Positions 37,881-52,200 of a stretch of DNA of 64,000 nucleotides are shown here, in pieces (within the stretch, counting starts at the first letter, position 1; every line of letters begins with the position of its first letter). Both the position numbers and the translations under genes were made by a program. The DNA lies in assembly GCA_027186245.1 (NCBI GenBank), contig CP114481.1:18755501-18819500 (forward strand). Direction: 5' to 3'. Source of the DNA: Coriaria nepalensis (Eukaryota; Streptophyta; Magnoliopsida; Cucurbitales; Coriariaceae). The notes beneath the pieces were generated by a model. It did not search any database and was not told where the DNA came from. It worked only from the letters and a program-made list of their open reading frames with translations.

Positions 37881-40800
37881 AGTATTTCATTCAGTCTTTT
37901 CATATCATTAAATTGTTTGAAAGCACTTCGAACCAATTCGATAATTGCATTTAAGACACGACTTTCATGCATAAGTTGCAATTGATCGCTTGAAGGCAAC
38001 TATGCATTTTTTTAGCCTTAAAATCATATTATTGCGTCTCTTTTAGTCATTAAATCATTCTAAATTACTTCAAACGAAATTCGGCCTTTAAACATGACTT
38101 TCGTGCATAACTTGCAGTTAATCTATTGAAGGCAACAATGCATTTGTTTAGCCTTAAAGTCATGTCATTGAGTCTCATCCAGTCATCAAATCATTCTAAA
38201 TTAAGTTGAACGAATTCTATTTTAACACTTCAAACATGATTTTCTTACATAACTTGCAATTAATTTATTGACGACAACAATGCAGTATTTTAGCCTTAAA
38301 AAGTATATCATTCAGCCTTTTCATATCATTAAATTGTTTGAAAGCACTTCGAACCAATTCTATTTGTGCATTTAAGACAAGACTTTCATGCATACTTGTA
38401 ATTGATCTATTGAAGGCAACTGTGCATTTTTTTAGCCTTAAAGTCATATTATTGCATCTCTTTTAGTCATTAAATCATTCGAAATTACTTCAAATGAAAT
38501 TCGGCGTTTAAACATGACTTTCGTATTTAACTTGCAGTTAATCTATTGAAGGCAACAATGCATTTGCTTAGCCTTAAAGTCATGCCACTGAGTCTCATCA
38601 GTCATTAAATCATTCTAAATTAAGTTGAACGAATTCTATTTTAGCCCTTCAAACATGATTTTCTTACATAACTTGCAATTAATTTATTGACGACAACAAT
38701 GCAGAATTTTAGCTTTAAAAAGTATTTCATTCAGTCTTTTCATATCATTAAATTGTTTGAAAGCACTTCGAACAAATTTTATTTGTGCATTTAAGACACG
38801 ACTTTCATGCATAACTTGTAATTGATCTATTGAAGGCAACTATGCATTTTTTTAGCCTTAAAATCATATTATTGCGTCTCTTTTAGTCATTAAATCATTC
38901 TAAATCGTTTCGAACGAAATTCGGCCTTTAAACATGACTTTCGTGCATAACTTGCAGTTAATCTATTGAAGGCAACAATGCATTTGTTTAGCCTTAAAGT
39001 CATGTCATTGAGTCTCATCCAGTCATTAAATCATTCTAAATTAAGTTGAACGAATTCTATTTTCGCCCTTCAAACATCATTTTCTTACATAACTTGCAAT
39101 TAATTTATTGACGACAACAATGCATTATTTTAGCTTTAAAAAGTATTTCATTCAGTCTTTTCATGTCATTAAATTGTTTGAAAGCACTTCGAACCAATTC
39201 TATTTGTGCATTTAAGACACAACTTTCATGCATAACTTGCAATTGATCTATTGAAGGCAACTATGCATTTTTTTAGCCTTAAAATCATATTATTGCGTCT
39301 CTTTTAGTTATTAAATCATTCTAAATTACTTCAAACGAAATTCTGCCTTTAAACATGACCTTCGTGCATAACTTGCAGTTAATCTATTGAAGGCAACAAT
39401 GCATTTTTTTAGCCTTAAAGTCATGCCTTTGAGTCTCATCCAGTCATTAAATCATTCTAAATTAAGTTGAGCGAATTCTATTTTAACACTTCAAACATGA
39501 TTTTCTTACATAACTTGCAATTAATTTATAGACGACAACAATGCAGTATTTTAGCCTTAAAAAGTATATCATTCAGTCTTTTCATATCATTAAATTGTTT
39601 GAAAGCACTTCGAACAAATTCTATATTTGCATTTATGACACGACTTTCATGCATAAATTGCAATTGATCTATTGAAGGCAACTATGCATTTTTTTAGCCT
39701 TAAAATCATATTATTGCGTCTCTTTTAGTCATTAAAGCATTCTAAATCGCTTCGAATGAAATTCGGCCTTTAAACATGACTTTCGTGCCTAAGTTGCAGT
39801 TAATCTATTGAAGGCAACAATTCATTTGTTTAGCCTTAAAGTCATGCCATTGAGTCTCATCCAGTCATTAAATCATTCTAAATTAAGTTGAACGAATTCT
39901 ATTTTCGCCCTTCATACATGATTTTCTTACATAAATTGCAATTAATTTATTGACGACAACAGTGCATTATTTTAGCTTTAAAAAGTATTTCATTCAGTCT
40001 TTTCATATCATTAAATTGTTTGAAAGCACTTCGAACAAATTTTATTTGTGTATTTAAGACACGACTTTCATGCATAACTTGTAATTGATCTATTGAAGGC
40101 AACTATGCATTTTTTTAGCCTTAAAATCATATTATTGCGTCTCTTTTAGTCACTAAATCATTCTAAATCGCTTCGAACGAAATTCGGCCTTTAAACATGA
40201 CTTTCGTGCATAACTTGCAGTTAATCTATTGAAGGCAACAATGCATTTGTTTAGCCTTAAAGTCATGTCATTGAGTCTCATCCAGTCATTAAATCATTCT
40301 AAATTAAGTTGAACGAATTCTATTTTCGCCCTTCAAACATGATTTTTTTACATAACTTGCAATTAATTTATTGACGGCAACAATGCAGTATTTTAGCCTT
40401 AAAAAGTATATCATTCAGTCTTTTCATATCATTAAATTGTTTGAAAGCACTTCAAACAAATTCTATATTTGTATTTAAGACACGACTTTCATGCATAACT
40501 TGTAATTGATCTATTGATGGCAACTGTGCATTTTTTTAGCCTTAAAGTCATATTATTGCGTCTCTTTTAGTCATTAAATCATTCTAAATTACTTCAAATG
40601 AAATTCGGCCTTTAAACATGACTTTCGTGCCTAACTTGCAGTTAATCTATTGAAGGCAACAATGCATTTGTTTAGCCTTAAAGTCATGCCATTGAGTCTC
40701 ATCCAGTCATTAAATCATTCTAAATTAAGTTGAACGAATTATATTTTCGCCCTTCAAACCTGATTTTCTTACATAACTTGCAATTAATTTATTGACGACA

Positions 40801-43800
40801 ACAATGCATTATTTTAGCTCTAAAAAGTATTTCATTCAGTCTTTTCATGTCATTAAATTGTTTGAAAGCACTTCGAACCAATTCTATTTGTGCATTTAAG
40901 ACACGACTTTCATGCATAACTTGTAATTGATCTATTGAATGCAACTATGCATTTTTTTAGCCTTAAAATGATATTCTTGCGTCTCTTTTAGTCATTAAAT
41001 CATTCTAAATCGCTTCGAACGAAATTCGACCTTTAAACATGACTTTCGTGCATAACTTGCAGTTAATCTATTGAAGGCAACAATGCATTTGTTTAGCCTT
41101 AACGTCATGTCATTGAGTCTCATCCAGTCATTAAATCATTCTAAATTAAGTTGAACGAATTCTATTTTCACCCTTCAAACATGATTTTCTTACATAACTT
41201 GCAATTAATTTATTGACGACAACAATGCAGTATTTTAGCCTTAAAAAGTATATCATTCAGTCTTTTCATATCATTAAATTGTTTGAAAGCACTTCGAACA
41301 AATTCTATATTTGCATTTAAGACACGACTTTCATGCATAAATTGCAATTGATCTATTGAAGGCAACTATGCATTTTTTTAGCCTTAAAATCATATTATTG
41401 CGTCTCTTTTAGTCATTAAATCATTCAAAATCGCTTCGAACGAAATTCGGCCTTTAAACATGACTTTCGTGCATAACTTGCAGTTAATCTATTGAAGGCA
41501 ACAATGCATTTGTTTAGCCTTAAATTCATGTCATTGAGGCTCATCCAGTCATTAAATCATTCTAAATTAATTTGAACAAATTCTATTTTCGCCCTTCAAA
41601 CAGGATTTTCTTACATAACTAGCAATTAATCTATTGAATACAACAATGCAGTATTTTAGCCTTAAAAAGTATATCATTCAGTCTTTTCATGTCATTAAAA
41701 TGTTTGAAAGCACTTCGAACAAATTCTATATTTGCATTTAAGACACGACTTTCATGCATAAGTTGTAATTGATCTATTGAAGGCAACTACGCATTTTTTT
41801 AGCCTTAAAATCATATTATTTGGTCTCTTTTAGTCATTAAATTATTCTAAATCGCTTCGAACGAAATTCGGCCTTTAAACATGACTTTCGTGCATAACTT
41901 GCAGTTAATCTATTGAAGGCAACAATGCATTTGTTTAGCCTTAAAGTCATGTCATTGAGTCTCATCCAGTCATTAAATCATTCTAAATTAAGTTGAACGA
42001 ATTCTATTTTAACCCTTCAAACATGATTTTCTTACATAACTAGCAATTAATCTATTGAAGACTACAATGCAGTATTTTAACCTTAAAAAGTATATCATTC
42101 AGTTTTTTCATATCATTAAATTGTTTGGAAGCACTTCGAACAAATTCTATATTTGCATTTAAGACACGAATTTCATGCATAAGTTGCAATTGATCGATTG
42201 AAGGCAACTATGCATTTTTTTAGCCTTAAAATCATATTATTGCGTCTCTTTTAGTCATTAAATCATTCTAAATCGCTTCGAACGAAATTCGGCCTTTAAA
42301 CATGACTTTCGTGCATAACTTGCAGTTAATCTATTGAAGGCAACAATGGATTTGTTTAGCCTTAAAGTCATGTCATTGAGTCTCATCCAGTCATAAAATC
42401 ATTCTAAATTAAGTTGAAAGAATTCTATTTTGGCCCTACAAACATGATTTTCTTACATAACTAGCAATTAATCTATTGAAGACAACAATGCAGTATTTTA
42501 GCATTAAAAAGTATTTCATTCAGTCTTTTCATATCATTAAATTGTTTGAAAGCACTTCGACCCAATTCTATTTGTGCATTTAAGACACGACTTTCATGCA
42601 TAAGTTGTAATTGATCTGTTGAAGGCAACTATGCATTTTTTTAGCCCTAAAATTATATTATTGCGTCTCTTTTAGTCATTAAATCATTCTAAATCGCATC
42701 GAACGATATTCGGCCTTTAAACATGACTTTCGTGCATAACTTGCAGTTAATCTATTGAAGGCAACAATGCATTTGTTTAGCCTTAAAGTCATGTCATTGA
42801 GTCTCATCCAGTCATAAAATCATTCTAAATTAAGTTGAACGAATTCTATTTTCGCCCTTGAAACATGATTTTCTTAGATAACTAGCAATTAATCCATTGC
42901 AGACAACAATGCATTATTTTAGCCTTAAAAAGTATATCATTCAGTCTTTTCATATCATTACATTGTTTGAAAGCACTTCGAACAAATTCTATATTTGCAT
43001 TTAAGACACGACTTTCAAGCATAAGTTGCAATTGATCGATTGAAGGCAACTATGCATTTTTTTAGCCTTAAAATCATATTATTGCGTCTCTTTTAGTCAT
43101 TAAATTATTCTAAATCGCTTCGAACGAAATTCGGCCTTTAAACATGACTTTCATGCATAACTTGCAGTTAATCTATTGAAGGCAACAATGCATTTGTTTA
43201 GCCTTACAGTCATGTCATTGAGTCTCATCCAGTCATTAAATCATTCTAAATTAAGTTGAACGACTTCTATTTTAGCCCTTCAAACATGATTTTCTTACAT
43301 AACTTGCAATTAATTTATTGACGACAATAATGCATTATTTTAGCTTTAAAAAGTATTTCATTCAGTCTTTTCATATCATTAAATTGTTTGAAAGCACTTC
43401 GAACAAATTCTATATTTGCTTTTAAGACACGACTTTCATGCATAAGTTGTAATTGATCTGTTGAAGGCAACTATGCATTTTTTTAGCCCTAAAATTATAT
43501 TATTGCGTCTCTTTTAGTCATTAAATCATTCTAAATCGCATCGAACGATATTCGGCCTTTAAACATGACTTTCGTGCATAACTTGCAGTTAATCTATTGA
43601 AGGCAACAATGCATTTGTTTAGCCTTAAAGTCATGTCATTGAGTCTCATCCAGTCATAAAATCATTCTAAATTAAGTTGAACGAATTCTATTTTCGCCCT
43701 ACAAACATTATTTTCTTACATAACTAGCAATTAATCTATTGAAGACAACAATGCAGTATTTTAGCCTTAAAATGTATATCATTCAGTCTTTTCATATCAT

Positions 43801-44193
43801 TAAATTGTTTAAAAGCACTTCGAACAAATTCTATATTTGCATTTAAGACACGACTTTCATGCATAAGTTGCAATTGATCTTTTGAAGGCAACTATGTATT
43901 TTTTTAGCCTTAAAATCATATTATTGCGTCTCTTTTAGTCATTAAATCATTCTAAATCGCTTCGAACGATATTCGGCCTTTAAACATGACTTTCGTGCAT
44001 AACTTGCAGTTAATCTATTGAAGGCAACAATGCATTTGTTTAGCCTTAAAGTCATGTCATTGAGTCTCATCCAGTCATTAAATCATTGTAAATTAAGTTG
44101 AACGAATTCTATTTTCGCCCTTGAAACATGATTTTCTTACATAACTAGCAATTAATCCATTGAAGACAACAATGCATTATTTTAGCCTTAAAA
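37881..44193 (+). repeat. Fifteen-unit block, copy 1 of a 40-unit-distant duplication
   Basis: Starts at 37881, 38302, 38721, 39142, 39563, 39984, 40405, 40826, 41247, 41668, 42089, 42510, 42931, 43352 and 43773. The same series occurs 16838 bases downstream, and the match extends upstream to about 37408. The unit at 38302 is 419 bp because of CATGCATACTTG and CTCATCAGTC single-base losses. Units 42510 and 43352 share GATCTGTTGAAGG, AGCCCTAAAATTATATT and CGCATCGAACGATATTC, which points to an older 2-unit duplication inside the block. Confidence 0.92.
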
Positions 44194-46719
44194 AGTATAT
44201 CATTCAGTCTTTTCATATCATTACATTGTTTGAAAGCACTTCGAACAAATTCTATATTTGCATTGAAGACACGACTTTCGTGCATAACTTGCAGTTAATC
44301 TATTGAAGGCAACTATGCATTTTTTTATCCATAAAGTCGTATAATTTCGTTTCTTTTAGTCATTAAATCATTCTAAATTACTTGAAACGAAATTCGGCCT
44401 TTAAACATGACTTTCGTGCATAACTTGCAGTTAATCTAGTAAAGGCAACAATGCATTTGTTTAGCCTTAAATTCATGTCATTGAGTCTCATCCAGTCATT
44501 AAATCATTCTAAATTAAGTTGAAAGAATTCTATTTTCGCCCTTGAAACATGATTTTCTTACATAACTAGCAATTAATCCATTGAAGACAACAATGCATTA
44601 TTTTAGCCTTAAAAAGTATATTATTCAGTCTTTTCATATCATTACATTGTTTGAAAGCACTTCGAACAAATTCTATATTTGCATTTAAGACACGACTTTC
44701 ATGCATAAGTTGGAATTGATCTTTTGAAGGCAACTATGTATTTTTTTAGCCTTAAAATCATATTATTGCGTCTCTTTTAGTCATTAAATCATTGTAAATC
44801 GCTTCGAACGATATTCGGCCTTTAAACATGACTTTCGTGCATAACTTGCAGTTAATCTATTGAAGGCAACAATGCATTTGTTTAGCCTTAAAGTCATGTC
44901 ATTGAGTCTCATCCAGTCATTAAATCATTGTAAATTAAGTTGAACGAATTCTATTTTCGCCCTTGAAACATGATTTTCTTACATAACTAGCAAGCAATCC
45001 ATTGAAGACAACAATGCATTATTTTAGCCTTAAAAAGTATATCATTCAGTCTTTTCATATCATTACATTGTTTGAAAGCACTTCGAACAAATTCTATATT
45101 TGCATTTAAGACACGACTTTCGTGCATAACTTGCAGTTAATCTATTGAAGGCAACTATGCATTTTTTTATCCATAAAGTCGTATTATTTCGTTTCTTTTA
45201 GTCATTAAATCATTCTAAATTACTTCAAACGAAATTCGGCCTTTAAACATGACTTTCGTGCATAACTTGCAGTTAATCTAGTAAAGGCAACAATGCATTA
45301 GTTTAGCCTTAAATTCATGTCATTGAGTCTCATCCAGTCATTAAATCATTCTAAATTAAGTTGAAAGAATTCTATTTTGGCCCTTCAAACATGATTTTCT
45401 TACATAACTTGCAATTAATTTATTGACGACAACAATGCATTATTTTAGCTTTAAAAAGTATTTCATTCAGTCTTTTCATGTCATTAAAATGTTTGAAAGC
45501 ACTTCGAACAAATTCTATATTTGCATTTAAGACACGACTTTCATGCATAAGTTGTAGTTGATCTAGTGAAGGCAACTACGCATTTTTTTAGCCTTAAAAT
45601 CATATTATTGCGTCTCTTTTAGTCATTAAATCATTCTAAATCGCTTCGAACGAAATTCGGCCTTTAAACATGACTTTCGTGCATAACTTGCAGTTAATCT
45701 ATTGAAGGCAACAATGCATTTGTTTAGCCTTAAAGTCATGTCATTGAGTCTCATCCAGTCATTAAATCATTCTAAATTAAGTTGAACGAATTCTATTTTC
45801 GCCCTTCAAATATGATTTTCTTACATAACTAGCAATTAGTCTATTGAAGACTACAATGCAGTATTTTAGCCTTAAAAAGTATATCATTCAGTTTTTTCAT
45901 ATCATTAAATTGTTTGAAAGCACTTCGAACAAATTCTATATTTGCATTTAAGACACGAATTTCATGCATAAGTTGCAATTGATCGATTGAAGGCAACTAT
46001 GCATTTTTTTAGCCTTAAAATCATATTATTGCGTCTCTTTTAGTCATTAAATCATTGTAAATCGCTTCGAACGATATTCGGCCTTTAAACATGACTTTCG
46101 TGCATAACTTGCAGTTAATCTATGGAAGGCAACAATGCATTTGTTTAGCCTTAAAGTCATGTCATTGAGTCTCATCCAGTCATTAAATCATTGTAAATTA
46201 AGTTGAACGAATTCTATTTTCGCCCTTGAAACATGATTTTCTTACATAACTAGCAATTAATCCATTGAAGACAACAATGCATTATTTTAGCCTTAAAAAG
46301 TATATCATTCAGTCTTTTCATATCATTACATTGTTTGAAAGCACTTCGAACAAATTCTATATTTGCATTTAAGACACGACTTTCGTGCATAACTTGCAGT
46401 TAATCTATTGAAGGCAACTATGCATTTTTTTATCCATAAAGTCGTATTATTTCGTTTCTTTTAGTCATTAAATCATTCTAAATTACTTCAAACGAAATTC
46501 GGCCTTTAAACATGACTTTCGTGCATAACCTGCAGTTAATCTAGTAAAGGCAACAATGCATTTGTTTAGCCTTAAATTCATGTCATTGAGTCTCATCCAG
46601 TCATTAAATCATTCTAAATTAAGTTGAAAGAATTCTATTTTGGCCCTTCAAACATGATTTTCTTACATAACTTGCAATTAATCTATTGAAGACTACAATG
46701 CAGTATTTTAGCCTTAAAA
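44194..46719 (+). repeat. Six units of the right-hand subfamily
   Basis: Starts at 44194, 44615, 45036, 45457, 45878 and 46299. Units 44194, 45036 and 46299 share an unusual A in which the usual TTTCATGCATAA(G/C)TTG(C/T)AATTG stretch is replaced by the B-type sequence, followed by TTTTATCCATAAAGTCGTAT and TTTCGTTTC. C is mostly the CGCCCTTGAAAC / TTAATCCATTGAAGAC form, and A has TCATTACATTG. From about 44660 the series is repeated at about 62340-64000, 17680 bases away. Confidence 0.88.
44273..44313 (+). repeat. B-type tract inside subunit A
   Basis: In this A subunit a 41-base stretch reads GACTTTCGTGCATAACTTG, CAGTTAATCTATTG, AAGGCAAC. That is the form otherwise confined to B; A normally has TTTCATGCATAA and a GTAATTGATC or GCAATTGATC continuation. 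Identical tracts are found in A at 45115-45155, 46378-46418 and 62795-62835. The flanks are A-type on the left and a rare TTTTATCCATAAAGTCG on the right. The simplest reading is a conversion-like transfer from B to A that was then spread by unit duplication. Confidence 0.8.
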
Positions 46720-47982
46720 AGTATATCATTCAGTTTTTTTATATCATTACATTGTTTGAAAGCACTTCGAACCAATTCTATTTGTGCATTTAAGACACGA
46801 GTTTCATGCATAACTTGTAATTGATCGATTGAAGGCAACTATGCATTTTTTTAGCCATAAAGTCATATTCTTTCGTCTCTTTTAGTCATTAAATCATTCT
46901 AAATTACTTCAAACGAAATTCGGCCTTTAAACATGACTTTCGTGCATAACTTGCAGTTAATCTATTGAAGGCAACAATGCATTTGTTTAGCCTTAAAGTC
47001 ATGTCATTGAGTCTCATCCAGTCATTAAATTATTCTAAATTAAGTTGAACGAATTCTATTTTCGCCCTTCAAACATGATTTTCTTACATAACTAGCAATT
47101 AATCTATTGAAGACAACAATGCAGTATTTTAGCCTTAAAAAGTATATCATTCAGTCTTTTCATATCATTAAATTGTTTGAAAGCACTTCGAACAAATTCT
47201 ATATTTGCTTTTAAGACACGACTTTCATGCATAAGTTGTAATTGATCTATTGAAGGCAACTATGCATTTTTTTAGCCTTAAAATCATATTATTGCGTCTC
47301 TTTTAGTCATTAAATCATTCTAAATCGCTTCGAACGAAATTCGGGGTTTAAACATGACTTTCGTGCATAACTTGCTGTTAATCTATTGAAGGCAACAATG
47401 CATTTGTTTAGCCTTAAAGTCATGTCATTGAGTCTCATCCAGTCATTAAATCATTCTAAATTAAGTTGAACGAATTCTATTTTCGCCCTTCAAACATGAT
47501 TTTCTTACATAACTAGCAATTAATCTATTGAAGACTACAATGCAGTATTTTAGCCTTAAAAAGTATATCATTCAGTTTTTTCATATCATTAAATTGTTTG
47601 AAAGCACTTCGAACAAATTCTATATTTGCATTTAAGACACGAATTTCATGCATAAGTTGCAATTGATCGATTGAAGGCAACTATGCATTTTTTTAGCCTT
47701 AAAATCATATTATTGCGTCTCTTTTAGTCATTAAATCATTCTAAATCGCTTCGAACGAAATTCGGCCTTTAAACATGATTTTCGTGCATAACTTGCAGTT
47801 AATCTATTGAAGGCAACAATGCATTTGTTTAGCCTTAAAGTCATGTCATTGAGTCTCATCCAGTCATTAAATCATTCTAAATTAAGTTGAACGAATTCTA
47901 TATTCGCCCTTGAAACATGATTTTCTTACATAACTAGCAATTAATCCATTGAAGACAACAATGCATTATTTTAGCCTTAAAA
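46720..47982 (+). repeat. Three heterogeneous right-hand units
   Basis: Starts at 46720, 47141 and 47562. The first has CAGTTTTTTTATATC, CCAATTCTATTTG and TTAGCCATAAAGTCATATTC with TTTCGTCTC; a relative is at 61453. The second has TATTTGCTTTTAAGAC and ATTCGGGGTTTAAAC. The third has TTTTTTCATATC with GAATTTCATGC and a C with CTATATTCGCCCTTG. I saw no long ordered match elsewhere in the window. Confidence 0.78.
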
Positions 47983-49245
47983 AGTATATCATTCAGTCTT
48001 TTCATATCATTACATTGTTTGAAAGCACTTCGAACAAATTCTATATTTGCTTTTAAGACACGACTTTCGTGCATAAGTTGTAATTGATCTATTGAAGGCA
48101 ACTATGCATTTTTTTAGCCTTAAAATCATATTATTGCGTCTCTTTTAGTCATTAAATCATTCTAAATTACTTCAAACGAAATTCGCCCTTTAAACATGAC
48201 TTTCGTGCATAACTTGCAGTTAATCTATTGAAGGCAACAATGCATTTGTTTAGCCTTAAAGTCATGTCATTGAGTCTCATCCAGTCATTAAATCATTCTA
48301 AATTAAGTTGAACGAATTCTATATTCGCCCTTGAAACATGATTTTCTTACATAACTAGCAATTAATCCATTGAAGACAACAATGCATTATTTTAGCCTTA
48401 AAAAGTATATCATTCAGTCTTTTCATATCATTACATTGTTTGAAAGCACTTCGAACAAATTCTATATTTGCTTTTAAGACACGACTTTCATGCATAAGTT
48501 GTAATTGATCTATTGAAGGCAACTATGCATTTTTTTAGCCTTAAAATCATATTATTGCGTCTCTTTTAGTCATTAAATCATTCTAAATTACTTCAAACGA
48601 AATTCGCCCTTTAAACATGACTTTCGTGCATAACTTGCAGTTAATCTATTGAAGGCAACAATGCATTTGTTTAGCCTTAAAGTCATGTCATTGAGTCTCA
48701 TCCAGTCATTAAATCATTCTAAATTAAGTTGAACGAATTCTATATTCGCCCTTGAAACATGATTTTCTTACATAACTAGCAATTAATCCATTGAACACAA
48801 CAATGCATTATTTTAGCCTTAAAAAGTATATCATTCAGTCTTTTCATATCATTACATTGTTTGAAAGCACTTCGAACAAATTCTATATTTGCATTTAAGA
48901 CACGACTTTCATGCATAAGTTGTAATTGATCTATTGAAGGCAACTATGCATTTTTTTAGCCTTAAAATCATATTATTGCGTCTCTTTTAGTCATTAAATC
49001 ATTCTAAATCGCTTCGAACGAAATTCGGCCTTTAAACATGACTTTCGTGCATAACTTGCAGTTAATCTATTGAAGGCAACAATGCATTTGTTTAGCCTTA
49101 AAGTCATGTCATTGAGTCTCATCCAGTCATTAAATCATTCTAAATTAAGTTGAACGAATTCTATTTTAGCCCTTCAAACATGATTTTCTTACATAACTTG
49201 CAATTAATTTATTGACGACAATAATGCATTATTTTAGCTTTAAAA
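47983..49245 (+). repeat. Single-unit triplication
   Basis: Three consecutive units at 47983, 48404 and 48825 are near copies of one another: TCATTACATTG in A, GTTGTAATTGATCTATTG, CTATATTCGCCCTTG in the preceding C and, in the first two, ATTCGCCCTTTAAAC in B. The third returns to TCGCTTCGAACG/ATTCGGCC in B and an AGCCCTTC C, so the copying ended inside that unit. Private changes: TTTCGTGC in A of the first, and TGAACACAACAATG just before the third. Confidence 0.85.
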
Positions 49246-52200
49246 AGTATTTCATTCAGTCTTTTCATATCATTAAATTGTTTGAAAGCACTTCGAACCA
49301 ATTCTATTTGTGCATTTAAGACACGAGTTTCATGCATAACTTGTAATTGATCTATTGAAGGCAACTATGCATTCTTTTAGCCTTAAAGTCATATTATTGC
49401 TTCTCCTTTAGTCATTAAATCATTCTAAATTACTTCAAACGAAATTTGGCCTTTAAACATGACTTTCGTGCATAACTTGCAGTTAATCTATTGCAGGCAA
49501 CAATGCATTTGTTTAGCCTTAAAGTCATGTCATTGAGTCTCATCCAGTCATTAAATCATTCTAAATTAAGTTGAACGAATTCTATTTTCGCACTTCAAAC
49601 ATGATTTTCTTACATAACTAGCAATTAATCTATTGAAGACTACAATGCAGTATTTTAGCCTTAAAAATTATATAATTCAGTCTTTTCATATCATTAAATT
49701 CTTTGCAAGCACTTCGAACAAATTCTTTTTTTGCATTTAAGGCACGACTTTCATGCATAAGTTGCAATTGATCGATTGAAGGCAACTATGCATTTTTTTA
49801 GCCTTAAAATCATATTATTGCGTCTCTTTTAGTCATTAAATCATTCTAAATCGCTTCGAACGAAATTCGGCCTTTAAACATGACTTTCGTGCATAACTTG
49901 CAGTTAATCTATTGAAGGCAACAATGCATTTGTTTAGCCTTAAAGTCATGTCATTGAGTCTCATCCAGTCATTAAATCATTCTAAATTAAGTTGAACGAA
50001 TTCTATTTTAGCCCTTCAAACATGATTTTCTTACATAACTTGCAATTAATTTATTGACGACAACAATGCATTATTTTAGCTTTAAAAAGTATTTCATTCA
50101 GTCTTTTCATGTCATTAAATTGTTTGAAAGCACTTCGAACCAATTCTATTTGTGCATTTAAGACACGACTTTCATGCATAACTTGTAATTGATATATTGA
50201 AAGCACCTATGCATTTTGTCAGCCTTAAAGTCATATTTTTGCGTCTCTTTTAGTCATTAAATCATTCTAAATTACTTCAAACGAAATTCGGCCTTTAAAC
50301 ATGACTTTCGTGCATAACTTGCAGTTAATCTATTGAAGGCAACAATGCATTTGTTTAGCCTTAAAGTCATGTCATTGAGTCTCATCCAGTCATTAAATCA
50401 TTCTAAATTAAGTTGAACGAATTCTATTTTAGCCCTTCAAACATGATTTTCTTACATAACTTGCAATTAATTTATTGACGACAACAATGCATTATTTTAG
50501 CTTTAAAAAGTATTTCATTCAGTCTTTTCATATCATTAAATTGTTTGAAAGCACTTCGAACCAATTCTATTTGTGCATTTAAGACACGACTTTCATGCAT
50601 AACTTGTAATTGATCTATTGAAGGCAACTATGCATTTTTTTAGCCTTAAAATCATATTATTGCGTCTCTTTTAGTCATTTAATCATTCTAAATCGCTTCG
50701 AACGGAATTCAGCCTTTAAACATGACTTTCGTGCATAACTTGCAGTTAATCTATTGAAGGCAACAATGCATTTGTTTAGCCTTAAAGTAATGTCATTGAG
50801 TCTCATCCACTCATTAAATCTTTCTAAATTAAGTTGAACGAATTCTATTTTCGCACTTCAAACATGATTTTCTTACATAACTAGCAATTAATCTATTGAA
50901 GACAACAATGCAGTATTTTAGCCTTAAAAAGTATGTCATTCAGTCTTTTCATATCATTAAATTGTTTGAAAGCACTTCGAACAAATTCTATATTTGCATT
51001 TAAGACACGACTTTCATGCATAAGTTGCAATTGATCTATTCAAGGCACCTATGCATTTTTTTAGCCTTAAAATCATATTATTGCATCTCTTTTAGTCATT
51101 AAATTATTTTAAATCGCTTCGAACGAAATTCGGCCTTTAAACATGACTTTCGTGCATAACTTGCTGTTAATCTATTGAAGGCAACAATGCATTTGTTTAG
51201 CCTTAAAGTCATGTCATTGAGTCTCATCCAGTCATTAAATCATTCTAAATTAAGTTGAACGAATTCTATTTTAGCCCTTCAAACATGATTTTCTTACATA
51301 ACTTGCAATTAATTTATTGACGACAATAATGCATTATTTTAGCTTTAAAAAGTATTTCATTCAGTCTTTTCATATCATTAAATTGTTTGAAAGCACTTCG
51401 AACCAATTGTATTTGTGCATTTAAGACACGAGTTTCATGCATAACTTGTAATTGATCTATTGAAGGCAACTATGCATTCTTTTAGCCTTAAAGTCATATT
51501 ATTGCTTCTCCTTTAGTCATTAAATCATTCTAAATTACTTCAAACGAAATTTGGCCTTTAAACATGACTTTCGTGCATAACTTGCAGTTAATCTATTGAA
51601 AGCAACAATGCATTTGTTTAGCCTTAAAGTCATGTCATTGAGTCTCATCCAGTCATTAAATCATTCTAAATTAAGTTGAACGAATTCTATTTTCGCCCTT
51701 CAAACATCATTTTCTAACATAACTTGTAATTGATTTATTGACGACAACAATGCATTATTTTAGCTTTAAAAAGTATTTCATTCAGTCTTTTCATATCATT
51801 AAATTGTTTGAAAGCACTTCGAACCAATTCGATATTTGCATTTAAGACACGACTTTCATGCATAACTTGTAATTGATCTATTGAAGGTAACTATGCATTG
51901 TTTTAGACTTAAAGTCATATTATTGCGTCTCTTTTAGTCATTAAATCATTCTAAATTACCTGGAACGAAATTCGGCCTCTAAACATGACTTTCGTGCATA
52001 ACTTGCAGTTAATCTATTGCAGGCAACAATGCATTTGTTTAGCCTTAAAGTCATGTCATTGAGTCACATCCAGTCATTAAATCATTCTAAATTAAGTTGA
52101 ACGAATTCTATTTTAGCCCTTCAAACATGATTTTCTTACATAACTTGCAATTAATTTATTGACGACAACAATGCATTATTTTAGCTTTAAAAAGTATTTC

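Noticed and set aside
38265..38447. Minus-strand open frame of 60 codons, with an identical copy at 55103-55285
   Set aside because: It lies across subunits C and A of the satellite. It stays open because of a single-base loss in A (CATGCATACTTG for CATGCATAACTTG). The identical second copy is explained by the 16838-bp block duplication, not by selection. It shows no recognisable domain.
39467..39667. Plus-strand open frame of 66 codons
   Set aside because: It starts at TTG inside subunit C and is open only because A at 39530 turns the usual TATTGA into TATAGA. The partner at 56368 has T and a stop. This is a chance frame in repeat DNA.
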